A stretch of 9,057 nt of DNA from an uncultured Phycisphaerae bacterium (GCA_937899935.1 CALCOW010000101.1:1-9057), one strand, 5' to 3'. Shown: positions 1 to 7,294, counted from the stretch's first letter. Notes: generated by a model not told the origin, from the sequence alone. Program-made: numbers and translations.

Positions 1-1
1 C

Positions 2-397
2 GCCCAAGCGCCGCCGCGAAAATATGATTCCAACCAAGATGGTGTTTTAGATCACCAGGATCAACCGCAGGGCGATCTTGATCATGCCTGGTTTGTTGGA
101 CTGGCCGGCGATGAATCGGACCGCCAGCCACAATACGCCATTGCGGTGGTGGTTGAGTATGGCGGCTCGGGTGGGCGCTGCGCTGGTCCCGTGGCCAATC
201 AAATTGTCTGGGCGCTACAAGACACCGGCTATCTGCAGCGGCCTTTTGGTGAGCAGGCGGTCATTGATTCAACCATGATGTTGGTGCCCGGTGGCGGACT
301 GCTTCGCTCGGCGGTCCCAGCCGGCTGGCCAGCCCAGGGGTTTCAAGATCCAGCACTCGAGTTTGATTCAACCTTAAGAGAGGACACCCAGCCATAG
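2..397 (+). CDS. mrdA: Penicillin-binding protein 2 (peptidoglycan D,D-transpeptidase), C-terminal part only
   Basis: This is the last 131 residues of a gene that begins before the window. Class B PBPs cross-link peptidoglycan peptides in the periplasm, and PBP2 works with RodA in side-wall growth. The visible part starts Ala-Gln-Ala-Pro-Pro, which fits the residues just after the active-site Lys-Thr-Gly motif (KTGTAQ in many PBP2 proteins), so the KTG itself should lie just upstream. Next comes an Asp-rich stretch, then HAWFVGLAG (visible residues 28-36) and AIAVVVEYGGSGG, the typical PBP2 pattern before the closing helix, followed by a roughly 50-residue tail. rodA follows directly with a 1-base overlap (taGTG), which supports mrdA over ftsI. 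The odd point is a 12-residue EF-hand-like loop at visible residues 9-20. The catalytic Ser-x-x-Lys and Ser-x-Asn motifs are outside the window and cannot be checked. Confidence 0.85.
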   Translation, partial: AQAPPRKYDSNQDGVLDHQDQPQGDLDHAWFVGLAGDESDRQPQYAIAVVVEYGGSGGRCAGPVANQIVWALQDTGYLQRPFGEQAVIDSTMMLVPGGGLLRSAVPAGWPAQGFQDPALEFDSTLREDTQP

Positions 398-1608
398 TGA
401 GTGGTCTCGCTGTGAAACAAGGTGCATCGCATGCTCGACTCCCAGGTGCGGGTCGCGCGCTGCATGCCTCGCGAGTTGTGGTCCTCAATCCTGCCTTACT
501 TAGCTGCGCTGCGGCGCTCTTTCTGAGTTTGCTTGGCGTGGTCGCGATTGGCACCACAGAGCCCGGCTATGCAGCACGGCACGCCATGCTCTTATCACTT
601 TCATTGGTCACCGCCTGCGTGGTTGCTTGGGTTCATCCGCGTACCTGGTGCCATCTTGCATTGCCTGGCATGGTCTTGACACTCTGTTTGTTGATCTTCG
701 TGTTGATTCCATGGGTCCCAGATGCATTGGTGCGCCCTCGGCACGGCGCTCGACGCTGGATCAACCTGGGGCTCATCGACATGCAGCCATCAGAACTTGC
801 CAAGGTTGCCTACATCGTGGCATTGGCTGCTTATTTACGCTATCGAAAAAACCATCGTTCCCTCAGAGGCCTGGTGATTCCATTGGTTCTCACCTTGATT
901 CCCATCGGCTTAATTTTAGTGGAGCCAGATCTTGGAACGTCGCTGCTGTTTTTGCCCACGCTCTTTGCCATGCTGATTGCAGCTGGTGCTCGCTTTAAGC
1001 ATCTCTTGATCGTTGTGCTCTTAGGCGTTGTTGCAGCCGCTTGTATGGCACCGCTGCTCAAGCCTCATCAGCGAGCCCGCATTGCGGCCTTGGTAGCGCA
1101 TGTGCAAGGCGATACCCAGTTCGATCATGACATTGGTTTTCAGGGAGCACGAGCCCGCACGTTGATTGGTGCTGGTGGATTCACAGGCCTTGGGCGAGAT
1201 CAGGCCTCGGTCTTGATTACGCACAATCATCTGCCAGAGGAACACAACGATATGGTGTTTGCGGTCATTGGGTGCCGGTGGGGTTTGCTTGGTGCGACCG
1301 TGACCTGGTTGGCCTTTGTGGTGCTGGCGATCGGTGGCGTGATTGCGGCAGCGCGCACCAAAGAAGCATTTAGTCGTCTGCTTGCCGTTGGTATTGTCGC
1401 CATGCTGGTTAGCCAAATGTTGATTAATACGGGTATGACCATCGGTCTCATGCCAATTACTGGGCTGACCTTACCTTTTGTAAGTTATGGTGGCTCCAGT
1501 CTCATCATTGCGTGGATTATGATGGGGCTGCTTATGGGCGTTTCAATGCGAAGATCACCATCACTTGCCAAAGCACCTTTTGAGTTTGGTGATGACGAGG
1601 ATGAGTAG
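397..1608 (+). CDS. rodA: RodA, SEDS-family peptidoglycan glycosyltransferase
   Basis: This polytopic inner-membrane enzyme (403 aa, the usual RodA size plus a roughly 28-residue N-terminal extension) polymerises lipid II into glycan strands with its partner PBP2, encoded just upstream. Family motifs are all visible: GARRWINLG (117-125), QPSELAK (130-136), EPDLGT (176-181), LPEEHNDMVF (279-288) holding Asp285, which aligns with the essential aspartate of SEDS enzymes, and MPITGLTLPFVSYGGSS (352-368). About ten hydrophobic segments are present. The GTG start overlaps the mrdA stop by one base; another GTG at 412 is possible and would remove five residues. No clear Shine-Dalgarno precedes it, so translational coupling to mrdA is likely. 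One oddity: after the catalytic loop the sequence is GCRWG (292-296), where E. coli RodA has an acidic Glu-Glu pair. RodA rather than FtsW is chosen because of the neighbouring mrdA. Confidence 0.93.
   Translation: MSGLAVKQGASHARLPGAGRALHASRVVVLNPALLSCAAALFLSLLGVVAIGTTEPGYAARHAMLLSLSLVTACVVAWVHPRTWCHLALPGMVLTLCLLIFVLIPWVPDALVRPRHGARRWINLGLIDMQPSELAKVAYIVALAAYLRYRKNHRSLRGLVIPLVLTLIPIGLILVEPDLGTSLLFLPTLFAMLIAAGARFKHLLIVVLLGVVAAACMAPLLKPHQRARIAALVAHVQGDTQFDHDIGFQGARARTLIGAGGFTGLGRDQASVLITHNHLPEEHNDMVFAVIGCRWGLLGATVTWLAFVVLAIGGVIAAARTKEAFSRLLAVGIVAMLVSQMLINTGMTIGLMPITGLTLPFVSYGGSSLIIAWIMMGLLMGVSMRRSPSLAKAPFEFGDDEDE
1588..1592 (+). promoter_or_regulatory. Ribosome binding site for rsmG (inside the rodA end)
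   Basis: GGTGA matches the 3' end of 16S rRNA and lies 8 bases before ATG 1601. This favours ATG 1601 over the in-frame ATG at 1592, which has only a weak TGAG upstream. The site lies within the last codons of rodA. Confidence 0.5.
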
Positions 1609-2332
1609 TTCATTGGCCCCACCAAAAGAGTTTCTGGACAAGGCCCAAGAAGCTGGGATTGAATTTGAGCCAGGTGATCTCGAGCGGCTTGAGGGTTATG
1701 TTGCAGCGCTGATCGATGCCAATCAAATAATGAATCTCACGGCGATTCGAGAGCCCGCAGAAGTCTGGCAACGACATGTGTTAGAGAGTCTTTGTTTGTT
1801 GGGTCATTTGCGTGCACTTGAAGCAACCTCGGTGTTGGATCTTGGCTCAGGTGGAGGCTGCCCCGGCGTGCCACTGGCCGTGGCGGCATCGGATATTCAA
1901 ATGACCTTGCTTGAGGCAACGGGCAAGAAAGCGACGTTTCTTAAGGGTGTCAGCCAGTCATTGCCATTGAACAATGTCACCGTCATCAATGCTCGAGCTG
2001 AAAATCATGGCCGCTTTGATGGACGGGCGGCCTACGATGTTGTGGTCGCGCGGGCGGTTGGCCCGCTGAACGTCTTGTTAGAGCTAGCGATGCCACTGCT
2101 CAGGGTTGGCGGTGTGTTGGTTGCGGTCAAAGGTCAGCGAGCTGAACAAGAAATAGCGCATGCCAAAGCGGCGCTGCAAGCTCTTGGTTCAAAGGTTGAA
2201 GATACGCTTCGTATGGAGACCGCCACCATTGTGAGTGTGGTTAAGGAATCAGCGACATCAAACTTGTATCCGCGTCGCCCTGGTGAGCCCAAACGAGCGC
2301 CGTTGGGAGGCAAAGATAAAAGCCGTTCATGA
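1601..2332 (+). CDS. rsmG: RsmG (GidB), 16S rRNA guanine-N7 methyltransferase
   Basis: RsmG uses S-adenosylmethionine to methylate N7 of G527 in 16S rRNA on the small subunit; in other bacteria its loss gives low-level streptomycin resistance. The predicted protein is 243 aa. It has the family's N-terminal pattern MNLTAIRE...RHVLES (44-63), the SAM-binding motif VLDLGSGGGCPGVPLA (78-93), ARAVGPLNVLLELAMPLL (150-167), VKG (176-178), and the C-terminal YPRRPGEPKRAPL (223-235) typical of GidB. The ATG at 1601 overlaps the rodA end by 8 bases; an ATG at 1592 would add three residues. Its stop overlaps the dinG start as ATGA. rsmG is more often next to mnmG or parA/parB, so its place between rodA and dinG is lineage-specific and says little about its function. 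All key motifs look intact. Confidence 0.94.
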   Translation: MSSSLAPPKEFLDKAQEAGIEFEPGDLERLEGYVAALIDANQIMNLTAIREPAEVWQRHVLESLCLLGHLRALEATSVLDLGSGGGCPGVPLAVAASDIQMTLLEATGKKATFLKGVSQSLPLNNVTVINARAENHGRFDGRAAYDVVVARAVGPLNVLLELAMPLLRVGGVLVAVKGQRAEQEIAHAKAALQALGSKVEDTLRMETATIVSVVKESATSNLYPRRPGEPKRAPLGGKDKSRS

Positions 2333-4371
2333 TTCTTGATGTGGAACAATTTCTGACACCGACGAGTGCGGTCGCTGGAGCCCTCGAGGGATTCGAAGAG
2401 CGCCATGAGCAAAAACGTATGGCGTTGGCAGTCAGTAGTGCCTTTGAAGAGAATCGCCATCTGTTAGTTGAGGCTGGAACGGGTACGGGGAAGTCCTTTG
2501 CGTATTTGTTGCCAGCGCTGAAGCGCGTCGTTGAAAAACGAGAACGCGTACTGATCTCAACCAACACCATCAACTTGCAAGAGCAGCTTATTGAGCGTGA
2601 TATTCCAGTGTTGCTTGGGACGCTAAGTGATCCAGTGCGTGCGGTGCTGGTGAAAGGGCGGGGCAACTATATTTCACTTCGGCGCATGGAGCTTGCTTTG
2701 AAGCGGCGCGGGCGCCTTCTATCTCGGCCCAGTGAACATGGTTCACTCGATGTCATTGAGCGATGGGCGCGCGGCACCACGGACGGGACGCTGGCCACCT
2801 TGCCACAGCTCAAGGCCCCAGGGGTATGGGACTATGTGGTCTCCGATGCAAACAACTGTATGGGGCGGCGCTGTCCTACCTATGACAAGTGTTTTTATCA
2901 GCGGGCACGAAGAGAAATGGATGACAGTGATCTGCTGATTTGTAACCACGCACTGTTCTTTTCAGACCTTTCATTGCGGATGCAAGGGAGTGGATTCTTG
3001 CCGGCGTATGACCATGTGGTGCTTGATGAAGGCCATGCTCTTGAAGATGTTGCTGCTGAACACTTCGGCCTGAGCATCAGTGAGGCTCAAGTTGCCCATT
3101 TGCTCAATGGGTTATGGGATCCCGCAGGCACGAAAGGTTTCTTGGTCCATCTGGCAGGTATTGATGGAGCGCCATCCCAGATTGATGTGGCAATCAAACA
3201 AGTTCAGTGTTGTCGAGATCGTGCCGATGAATTTTTCAATCGGCTTGAGCATTATGCCCAAACCCATGGAGCGGCCAATGGTCGCATTGCAGAGCCCAAT
3301 GTCATTTCAGAGTCACTGAGCGACGCGCTGTCGGAACTGGCTGAGTTGCTGAACATTATTCGGCAGTCGGTCAATGATGAGCAAAGCGGCTTTGAATTGA
3401 GCAGTTTCATTGAACGTGCCCGTGAGCAGGCCCAGACCATTGAGGGGCTGATCAAACAGGTCTTGCCAGGATGTGTCTATTGCGTCGAAGTGAGTCGGCC
3501 AGCCAAAGGGCCACGGCGTACGGTCATGAAATGTATGGCTATTGAGGTTGCGGGCTTATTGAAAGAGCATCTCTTCGGCGGCCAAAAATCAGTCATCGTG
3601 ACCAGCGCTACGTTGACGACGGCCAATGGTGAGTTTGAGCATATTTCTCAGCGCTTGGGATGTGAGCAAGCTGAAACACTGCAAGTCGGCAGTCCCTTTG
3701 ATCATGCGCGACTGATGCGCGTGGTCATTGATCGAACGACTCCTGAGCCGCGTGACCCAAATGTGGTCGAAGGTCTCAGTGGCCGTTTGGAAGTCCTGCT
3801 TCAGCGGACTGATGGTGGGGCGTTTGTCTTGTTTACCAGTTACAACATGCTCAAGAAAGTGGCAGCGGCGATGGTGGACCTCTGTCAGGCGTATGGCTAC
3901 CAGCAATTGGTCCAAGGTGATGGTCGCACCCGCTCGGCGCTGCTTGAGCAATTTCGATCGAACCAGCGGTCTGTTTTGATGGGCACGGCCAGCTTTTGGC
4001 AAGGCGTGGATGTGCGCGGGCACGCGCTGCGGAGTGTCATCATTACCCGCTTACCGTTTGAGGTGCCAGATCGGCCGCTGGTCGAGGCACGCTGCGACTT
4101 GATCAAACAGCGCGGTGGCAATCCATTCAAAGATGACCAACTGCCGCGAGCGGTCTTGCGCTTTCGCCAGGGTATTGGTCGCTTGATTCGCTCGACGACC
4201 GACGAAGGGCTGGTGGCGGTGCTTGATCCTCGTATTATGACCAAGGGCTACGGACGTAGTTTTCTCAAAGCCTTGCCACAAGGAGTCGTGGTTCGTGAAG
4301 AGAACCTGGTCGATCCATCCCTTGAGGGCTGCGAGTATGTCGTGAGTGAGCAGGGGCTTGAACTGCTCTAG
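2329..4371 (+). CDS. dinG: DinG-family ATP-dependent DNA helicase (XPD-like, superfamily 2)
   Basis: This 680-residue protein is related to DinG/YoaA and eukaryotic XPD, 5'-3' DNA helicases that act on R-loops, D-loops and damaged DNA. Visible motifs are Walker A AGTGTGKS (49-56), motif Ia STNTINLQEQL (77-87), the DEAH-box variant DEGH (233-236), TSATLT (425-430), GTASFWQGVDVRG (552-564) and motif VI QGIGRLIR (614-621). Cys177, Cys182 and Cys188 have the same spacing as three of the four cluster ligands of E. coli DinG (194, 199, 205). The place of the first ligand, in the KGRGNYISLRR segment, is Ser116. An extra Cys205 occurs in LLICNHALF. No N-terminal exonuclease domain is present, unlike DinG of Firmicutes. 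The ATG overlaps the rsmG stop by four bases (ATGA), so coupling is likely; the GGAGG at 2306-2310 is 18 bases away, too far to be a good site. Whether it is DinG or YoaA proper cannot be settled here. Confidence 0.9.
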   Translation: MILDVEQFLTPTSAVAGALEGFEERHEQKRMALAVSSAFEENRHLLVEAGTGTGKSFAYLLPALKRVVEKRERVLISTNTINLQEQLIERDIPVLLGTLSDPVRAVLVKGRGNYISLRRMELALKRRGRLLSRPSEHGSLDVIERWARGTTDGTLATLPQLKAPGVWDYVVSDANNCMGRRCPTYDKCFYQRARREMDDSDLLICNHALFFSDLSLRMQGSGFLPAYDHVVLDEGHALEDVAAEHFGLSISEAQVAHLLNGLWDPAGTKGFLVHLAGIDGAPSQIDVAIKQVQCCRDRADEFFNRLEHYAQTHGAANGRIAEPNVISESLSDALSELAELLNIIRQSVNDEQSGFELSSFIERAREQAQTIEGLIKQVLPGCVYCVEVSRPAKGPRRTVMKCMAIEVAGLLKEHLFGGQKSVIVTSATLTTANGEFEHISQRLGCEQAETLQVGSPFDHARLMRVVIDRTTPEPRDPNVVEGLSGRLEVLLQRTDGGAFVLFTSYNMLKKVAAAMVDLCQAYGYQQLVQGDGRTRSALLEQFRSNQRSVLMGTASFWQGVDVRGHALRSVIITRLPFEVPDRPLVEARCDLIKQRGGNPFKDDQLPRAVLRFRQGIGRLIRSTTDEGLVAVLDPRIMTKGYGRSFLKALPQGVVVREENLVDPSLEGCEYVVSEQGLELL

Positions 4372-4446
4372 TGCCGCTGGCTCGGTGAGAATTCTTGAGT
4401 CGGCTATCATTGCTGTCTTCACGACCAGTCCGCATTTCTCATTTCT

Positions 4447-4452
4447 GGAAAG
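4447..4452 (+). promoter_or_regulatory. Ribosome binding site for manB
   Basis: GGAAAG lies 11 bases before ATG 4464. It supports this start over the upstream in-frame TTG at 4395, which would add 23 residues unlike the family N-terminus. The 92-base gap from dinG (4372-4463) has no convincing hairpin terminator. It has TATCAT at 4405-4410 as a weak possible -10 box, without a good -35. Confidence 0.45.
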
Positions 4453-4463
4453 CATTCTCTGAC

Positions 4464-5870
4464 ATGATTGGCAAAGTCTTTAAAGCCTACGACGTTCGCG
4501 CGACCTATCCCAAGCCCTTGACGGAAAAGGTGGCCTGGCAAATTGGTGCCGGGGCCGCTCAATATTTGACTGAATTCGCAGCCGCGGCAGGCCGTGAAGA
4601 ACCCATGATGAAACATATTGTGGTGGGCCACGACATGCGAACGCATTCGCCAGTGTTGTTTGAGGCGCTGTGCAATGGCATCCGAGATTTTGGTGCGCAT
4701 GTCATTGATATTGGCTTGGTCGACACTCCGATGATCTATTTCGCCGTGAACTATCTTGGTTGTTGTGGCGGTATTCAGACGACGGCCAGCCATAATCCAG
4801 CTAACTACAACGGCTTTAAGTTTTCAAAGATTGCGGCCAAGCCGGTTGGTATGGGAAGTGGTCTTGAGGAAGTACAGCGTTTTGCAGTGATCGCTGATCC
4901 AAATAAACCGCGTCAGGGTGGTGGGCGTATTGAAAAACGTGACTTGTGGGAGCCTTACCGCGCCCATGTGCATCAGTTTTTAGATCCTGGCTTGCTGGAT
5001 GGATCCAAAACACTGAAGGTCGTGATTGATGCTTCCAATGGCATGGCTGGAACGATGGTGCCCAAGGTCTTTGGCGATGTGCCCGGGTTGAAGATCACCA
5101 AGCTGAACTTTGATAATTCAACGGGTACCTTTGTGCACGAGCCCAATCCACTGGTTGAAGGAAACCTCAAACAGTTGCAGGGGACCGTGGTTGCCAAAAA
5201 AGCAGATTTGGGTATCTGCTTTGATGGTGATGCTGATCGTTGCGTGGTCATCGATGAGCATGGCCAGACGATTGGATGTGATTTGCTCACGGCGTGGCTC
5301 TCTGAAGACATGCTAAAGCAGTCGCCTGGAAGCGCAGTGGTCTTTGATCTTCGCTCAAGTAAATCTGTTGCCGAAATGGTGACGGAAGCTGGTGGCCGCC
5401 CTGTGAAATCACGTGTGGGTCACGTCTTTATGAAACAGGCGATGACCGACAATAGTGCCGTCTTTGGCGGAGAGCTGTCAGGTCACTTTTACTTCCGAGA
5501 CAACTTTAATGCCGATTCTGGAGCAATTGCATTTGCCGCCGTTGTCAGTTCGCTGGTTCATTCAGAAAACACAATGAGTCGGCAGATCACGCGCGCTCAG
5601 CGCTATGTTCAGTCCGGCGAACGAAATTTTGAAGTTGAAGAAAAGGACGTCGCGATGGAAACGCTCGTGGAGGCGTTTCCCGATGCGACCCTTGAGGAAC
5701 TTGACGGCATCACGCTCGACTCGGGCGATTGGTGGTGCAACGTCCGTGCCAGCAATACCGAGCCACTGCTGCGTTTAAACCTTGAGGGACCGGACGAGGC
5801 CACGGTTGCTGAAAAGGTTGCAGAGGTCGCTGGTCATCTGGCTGATCTCGGCCATGCGGTTGATCACTGA
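4464..5870 (+). CDS. manB: Phosphomannomutase/phosphoglucomutase, ManB/AlgC type
   Basis: This cytoplasmic enzyme moves phosphate between C6 and C1 of mannose or glucose, giving mannose-1-phosphate or glucose-1-phosphate for nucleotide sugars and surface polysaccharides. At 468 aa it has the normal length of the alpha-D-phosphohexomutase family, with all four domain signatures: active-site TTASHNP (106-112) with phosphoserine Ser109; magnesium loop DGDADR (254-259); sugar-binding GGELSGH (335-341); and phosphate-binding RASNTEPLLR (428-437), where many relatives have RPSNTEP. The N-terminus IGKVFKAYDVRATYP fits the family start, and a GGAAAG site supports this ATG. Substrate choice between mannose and glucose cannot be read from sequence alone; the GGELSGH loop fits the dual-specific PMM/PGM group better than GlmM. 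The gene stands alone on the + strand after dinG and converges with thiG, with 10 bases between the two stops. Confidence 0.92.
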   Translation: MIGKVFKAYDVRATYPKPLTEKVAWQIGAGAAQYLTEFAAAAGREEPMMKHIVVGHDMRTHSPVLFEALCNGIRDFGAHVIDIGLVDTPMIYFAVNYLGCCGGIQTTASHNPANYNGFKFSKIAAKPVGMGSGLEEVQRFAVIADPNKPRQGGGRIEKRDLWEPYRAHVHQFLDPGLLDGSKTLKVVIDASNGMAGTMVPKVFGDVPGLKITKLNFDNSTGTFVHEPNPLVEGNLKQLQGTVVAKKADLGICFDGDADRCVVIDEHGQTIGCDLLTAWLSEDMLKQSPGSAVVFDLRSSKSVAEMVTEAGGRPVKSRVGHVFMKQAMTDNSAVFGGELSGHFYFRDNFNADSGAIAFAAVVSSLVHSENTMSRQITRAQRYVQSGERNFEVEEKDVAMETLVEAFPDATLEELDGITLDSGDWWCNVRASNTEPLLRLNLEGPDEATVAEKVAEVAGHLADLGHAVDH

Positions 5871-5880
5871 TTGTTGCCGA

Positions 5881-6738
5881 TTACTCACCTGGAATTGTGG
5901 TAATCACACCTTCCCACGGACTTGATGCAGTGGCATAGAGTTTCTTGGCAATCCGTCCCGCGGTGGCGCCTAGCCGACCGGCTTCACAGGCGTGCCGCAT
6001 GGCATGCGCCATCTTCACCGGGTCTTTGGCATGTGCAATGCCAGTGTTCAGGAGCACGCCATCAGCGCCAAGCTCCATGGCAGCTGTGACATCACTGGGG
6101 GCGCCGACGCCTGCATCAACAATCACTGGATAGTGGGGAGCTCCTCCGTGGTCGGGATCTTTCAGAAGCTGCAAGATGATCGCAATGGCCGCTGGGTTGG
6201 CAATGCCGCGGCCAGATCCGATCGGGCTGCCAGCAGGCATGACGCTGGCAGCGCCAGCATCTCGAAGACGACAGGCCATGATTGGATCGTCACTGGAGTA
6301 ACACATGACGGTGAAACCATCGTCAACCAGTTGGCGACATGCTTCAAGGGTGCCAACAGGATCGGGTAGAAGCGTGGTGCGGTCGCCAAGCACTTCAAGT
6401 TTGACCCAACCAGCGCCGGGGTTGTTCATTTGGCTGAGTATCTCACGACCAAGATGGGCGATGCGCACGGCATCTTCACAGTTAAAGCAGCCTGCGGTGT
6501 TTGGCAAAATGGTGTAACGATCGGTATCAATGAAATCGAGTATCGAGCGGCCTTGTTCATCAATCAGCCGCTCTCTTCGGACCGCCACGGTGATGACATT
6601 GGCGCCCGAGGCGTCAAGCGCTCGTTGCATTGTTTCATAGTCACCATATTTTCCAGTGCCGACGATCAGGCGATTGGTGATGGTGACTGGGCCGATGACA
6701 AGGTCACTTGCTTGCATTGTATTGGTAGTCGTGGACAT
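5881..6738 (-). CDS. thiG: ThiG, thiazole synthase of thiamine biosynthesis
   Basis: ThiG is a cytoplasmic TIM-barrel enzyme that makes the thiazole phosphate of thiamine from deoxyxylulose-5-phosphate, dehydroglycine and sulfur carried as ThiS thiocarboxylate. The 285-residue product shows LIVGTGKY (24-31), LPNTAGC (78-84), WVKLEVLGD (111-119) with Lys113 as the likely Schiff-base lysine, GSPIGSGRGI (170-179), VDAGVG (207-212) and the C-terminal ATASSPWEG. It is somewhat longer than the roughly 255 residues common in the family: there is a short N-terminal extension and about nine extra residues near 190-203, between GSGRGI and the VIVDAG strand. The start at 6738 is chosen because it lies 15 bases after thiS with a GAGAG just upstream; an internal ATG at 6717 would remove seven residues and has no ribosome site. 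It is cotranscribed with thiS. Other thi genes (thiF, thiH or thiO, thiE) are not in the window. Confidence 0.95.
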   Translation of the reverse strand: MSTTTNTMQASDLVIGPVTITNRLIVGTGKYGDYETMQRALDASGANVITVAVRRERLIDEQGRSILDFIDTDRYTILPNTAGCFNCEDAVRIAHLGREILSQMNNPGAGWVKLEVLGDRTTLLPDPVGTLEACRQLVDDGFTVMCYSSDDPIMACRLRDAGAASVMPAGSPIGSGRGIANPAAIAIILQLLKDPDHGGAPHYPVIVDAGVGAPSDVTAAMELGADGVLLNTGIAHAKDPVKMAHAMRHACEAGRLGATAGRIAKKLYATASSPWEGVITTIPGE

Positions 6739-6753
6739 GGTCTGTGTGGTCTC

Positions 6754-6954
6754 TCAGCCACCTCCGACGAGCGTGACAATTTCTACCGCATCACCGCTGG
6801 CAAGGTGATGCTGCTCGTGCTTGGCTTTGGGTACGAGTTGCCGGTTGACCTCAACGGCGCATGGGGTTGCTGCCAGATCACGTTGCAAGAGCAGGTTCGC
6901 AATCGTGGCCCCATCGTCAATTTCGTGTGTTGTGCCGTTGAGCGTGATCTCCAT
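6754..6954 (-). CDS. thiS: ThiS, sulfur carrier protein for thiazole synthesis
   Basis: ThiS is a small ubiquitin-like protein whose C-terminal glycine is adenylated (by ThiF) and converted to a thiocarboxylate that gives its sulfur to ThiG. The 66-residue product begins MEITLNGTTHEI, has the ATIANLLLQ helix region (17-25) and the conserved AVEVNRQLVPK strand (33-43), and ends in VTLVGGG, supplying the C-terminal Gly-Gly that is needed. It precedes thiG by 15 bases in the same direction, the usual thiS-thiG pairing. No Shine-Dalgarno sequence is visible before the ATG, while a perfect TATAAT lies 9 bases upstream, so the transcript may start at or next to the start codon. Size, sequence and context agree well. 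Confidence 0.94.
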   Translation of the reverse strand: MEITLNGTTHEIDDGATIANLLLQRDLAATPCAVEVNRQLVPKAKHEQHHLASGDAVEIVTLVGGG

Positions 6955-6963
6955 AAGTGGATC

Positions 6964-6969
6964 ATTATA
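6964..6969 (-). promoter_or_regulatory. Candidate -10 box of the thiS-thiG promoter
   Basis: Read on the - strand this is TATAAT, a perfect match to the sigma-70-type -10 consensus, with 9 bases between it and the thiS ATG. No TTGACA-like -35 box lies 16-18 bases further upstream (the 17-base position reads CGCGAG). The closeness to the start codon points to a leaderless or nearly leaderless mRNA. There is no room for a TPP riboswitch between this box and thiS. Confidence 0.45.
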
Positions 6970-7006
6970 CGCGGATCGCGGCGGTGCTCGCGATTGTTTA
7001 TCGCGT

Positions 7007-7294
7007 TCAGAACACAGGCACTTCAGAGTTCTTGATCACATGCAGTGCCGAATCGCCGGCCACCAGCGCGACCAAGGCTGAGCGTCCTGTCGATCCCATG
7101 GCAATGGCATCAGCGCCAAGCTCCCTGGCGGTCTGAAGGCCTTCAGCAGCCGGCCCGAGGCGCTCGTGAGCCTCTGTTAGCTATCCATGGGCATGGCCGA
7201 ATGTGGCCGCGTCGGCCATGAGTTCTTGTGACTGGTCAGGGTCGAGGCCGAAGGTGGCAATATGGTTCGTGGCGTCATCTGCCAAGGTGTGAGA
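7007..7294 (-). pseudogene. Universal stress protein (UspA family) remnant, 5'-truncated with in-frame stop
   Basis: Reading the - strand in the frame that ends with TGA at 7009-7007 gives a clear UspA-family C-terminal half: LQTARELGADAIAMGSTGRS, then ALVALVAGDSALHVIKNSEV and PVF. The GSTG (7085-7096) followed by nine residues and Gly-Asp resembles the ATP-binding motif G-x2-G-x9-G-(S/T), with Asp in the last place. The frame is broken by TAG at 7183-7181, where TGG or CAG would restore reading. Upstream of it the frame stays open for about 37 codons to a TAA at 7303-7301 inside the end of the antiporter gene. The N-terminal half of the roughly 140-residue family, including the first beta strand, is absent, so the gene is broken even without the TAG. 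This remnant fills most of the 341-base space between thiS and the antiporter gene. Intact Usp proteins are small cytoplasmic stress proteins, and some partner with ion transporters. Confidence 0.7.

Noticed and set aside
3589..4023. 144-codon - strand frame inside dinG
   Set aside because: It is antisense to conserved dinG helicase motifs, with no recognisable protein pattern.
5850..5900. Possible shared terminator between convergent manB and thiG
   Set aside because: No stable stem with a T-run is visible; the two stops are only 10 bases apart and any terminator would have to lie within coding sequence.
6739..6765. CTGAGA between thiS and thiG on the - strand, resembling part of a TPP riboswitch
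   Set aside because: The bases are the thiS stop region, only about 15 bases from the thiG start. The rest of the TPP aptamer, including the pyrophosphate-binding arm, is absent.
6430..7035. Long + strand open frame of 201 codons opposite thiG and thiS
   Set aside because: It lies antisense to two genes with complete family motifs, has no recognisable domain and no ribosome site that I can see; it is a shadow of their codon use.
7181..7183. In-frame TAG in the Usp remnant as a recoded (pyrrolysine or readthrough) codon
   Set aside because: The missing N-terminal half already marks the gene as broken, and no recoding signal or pylT-like gene is present.
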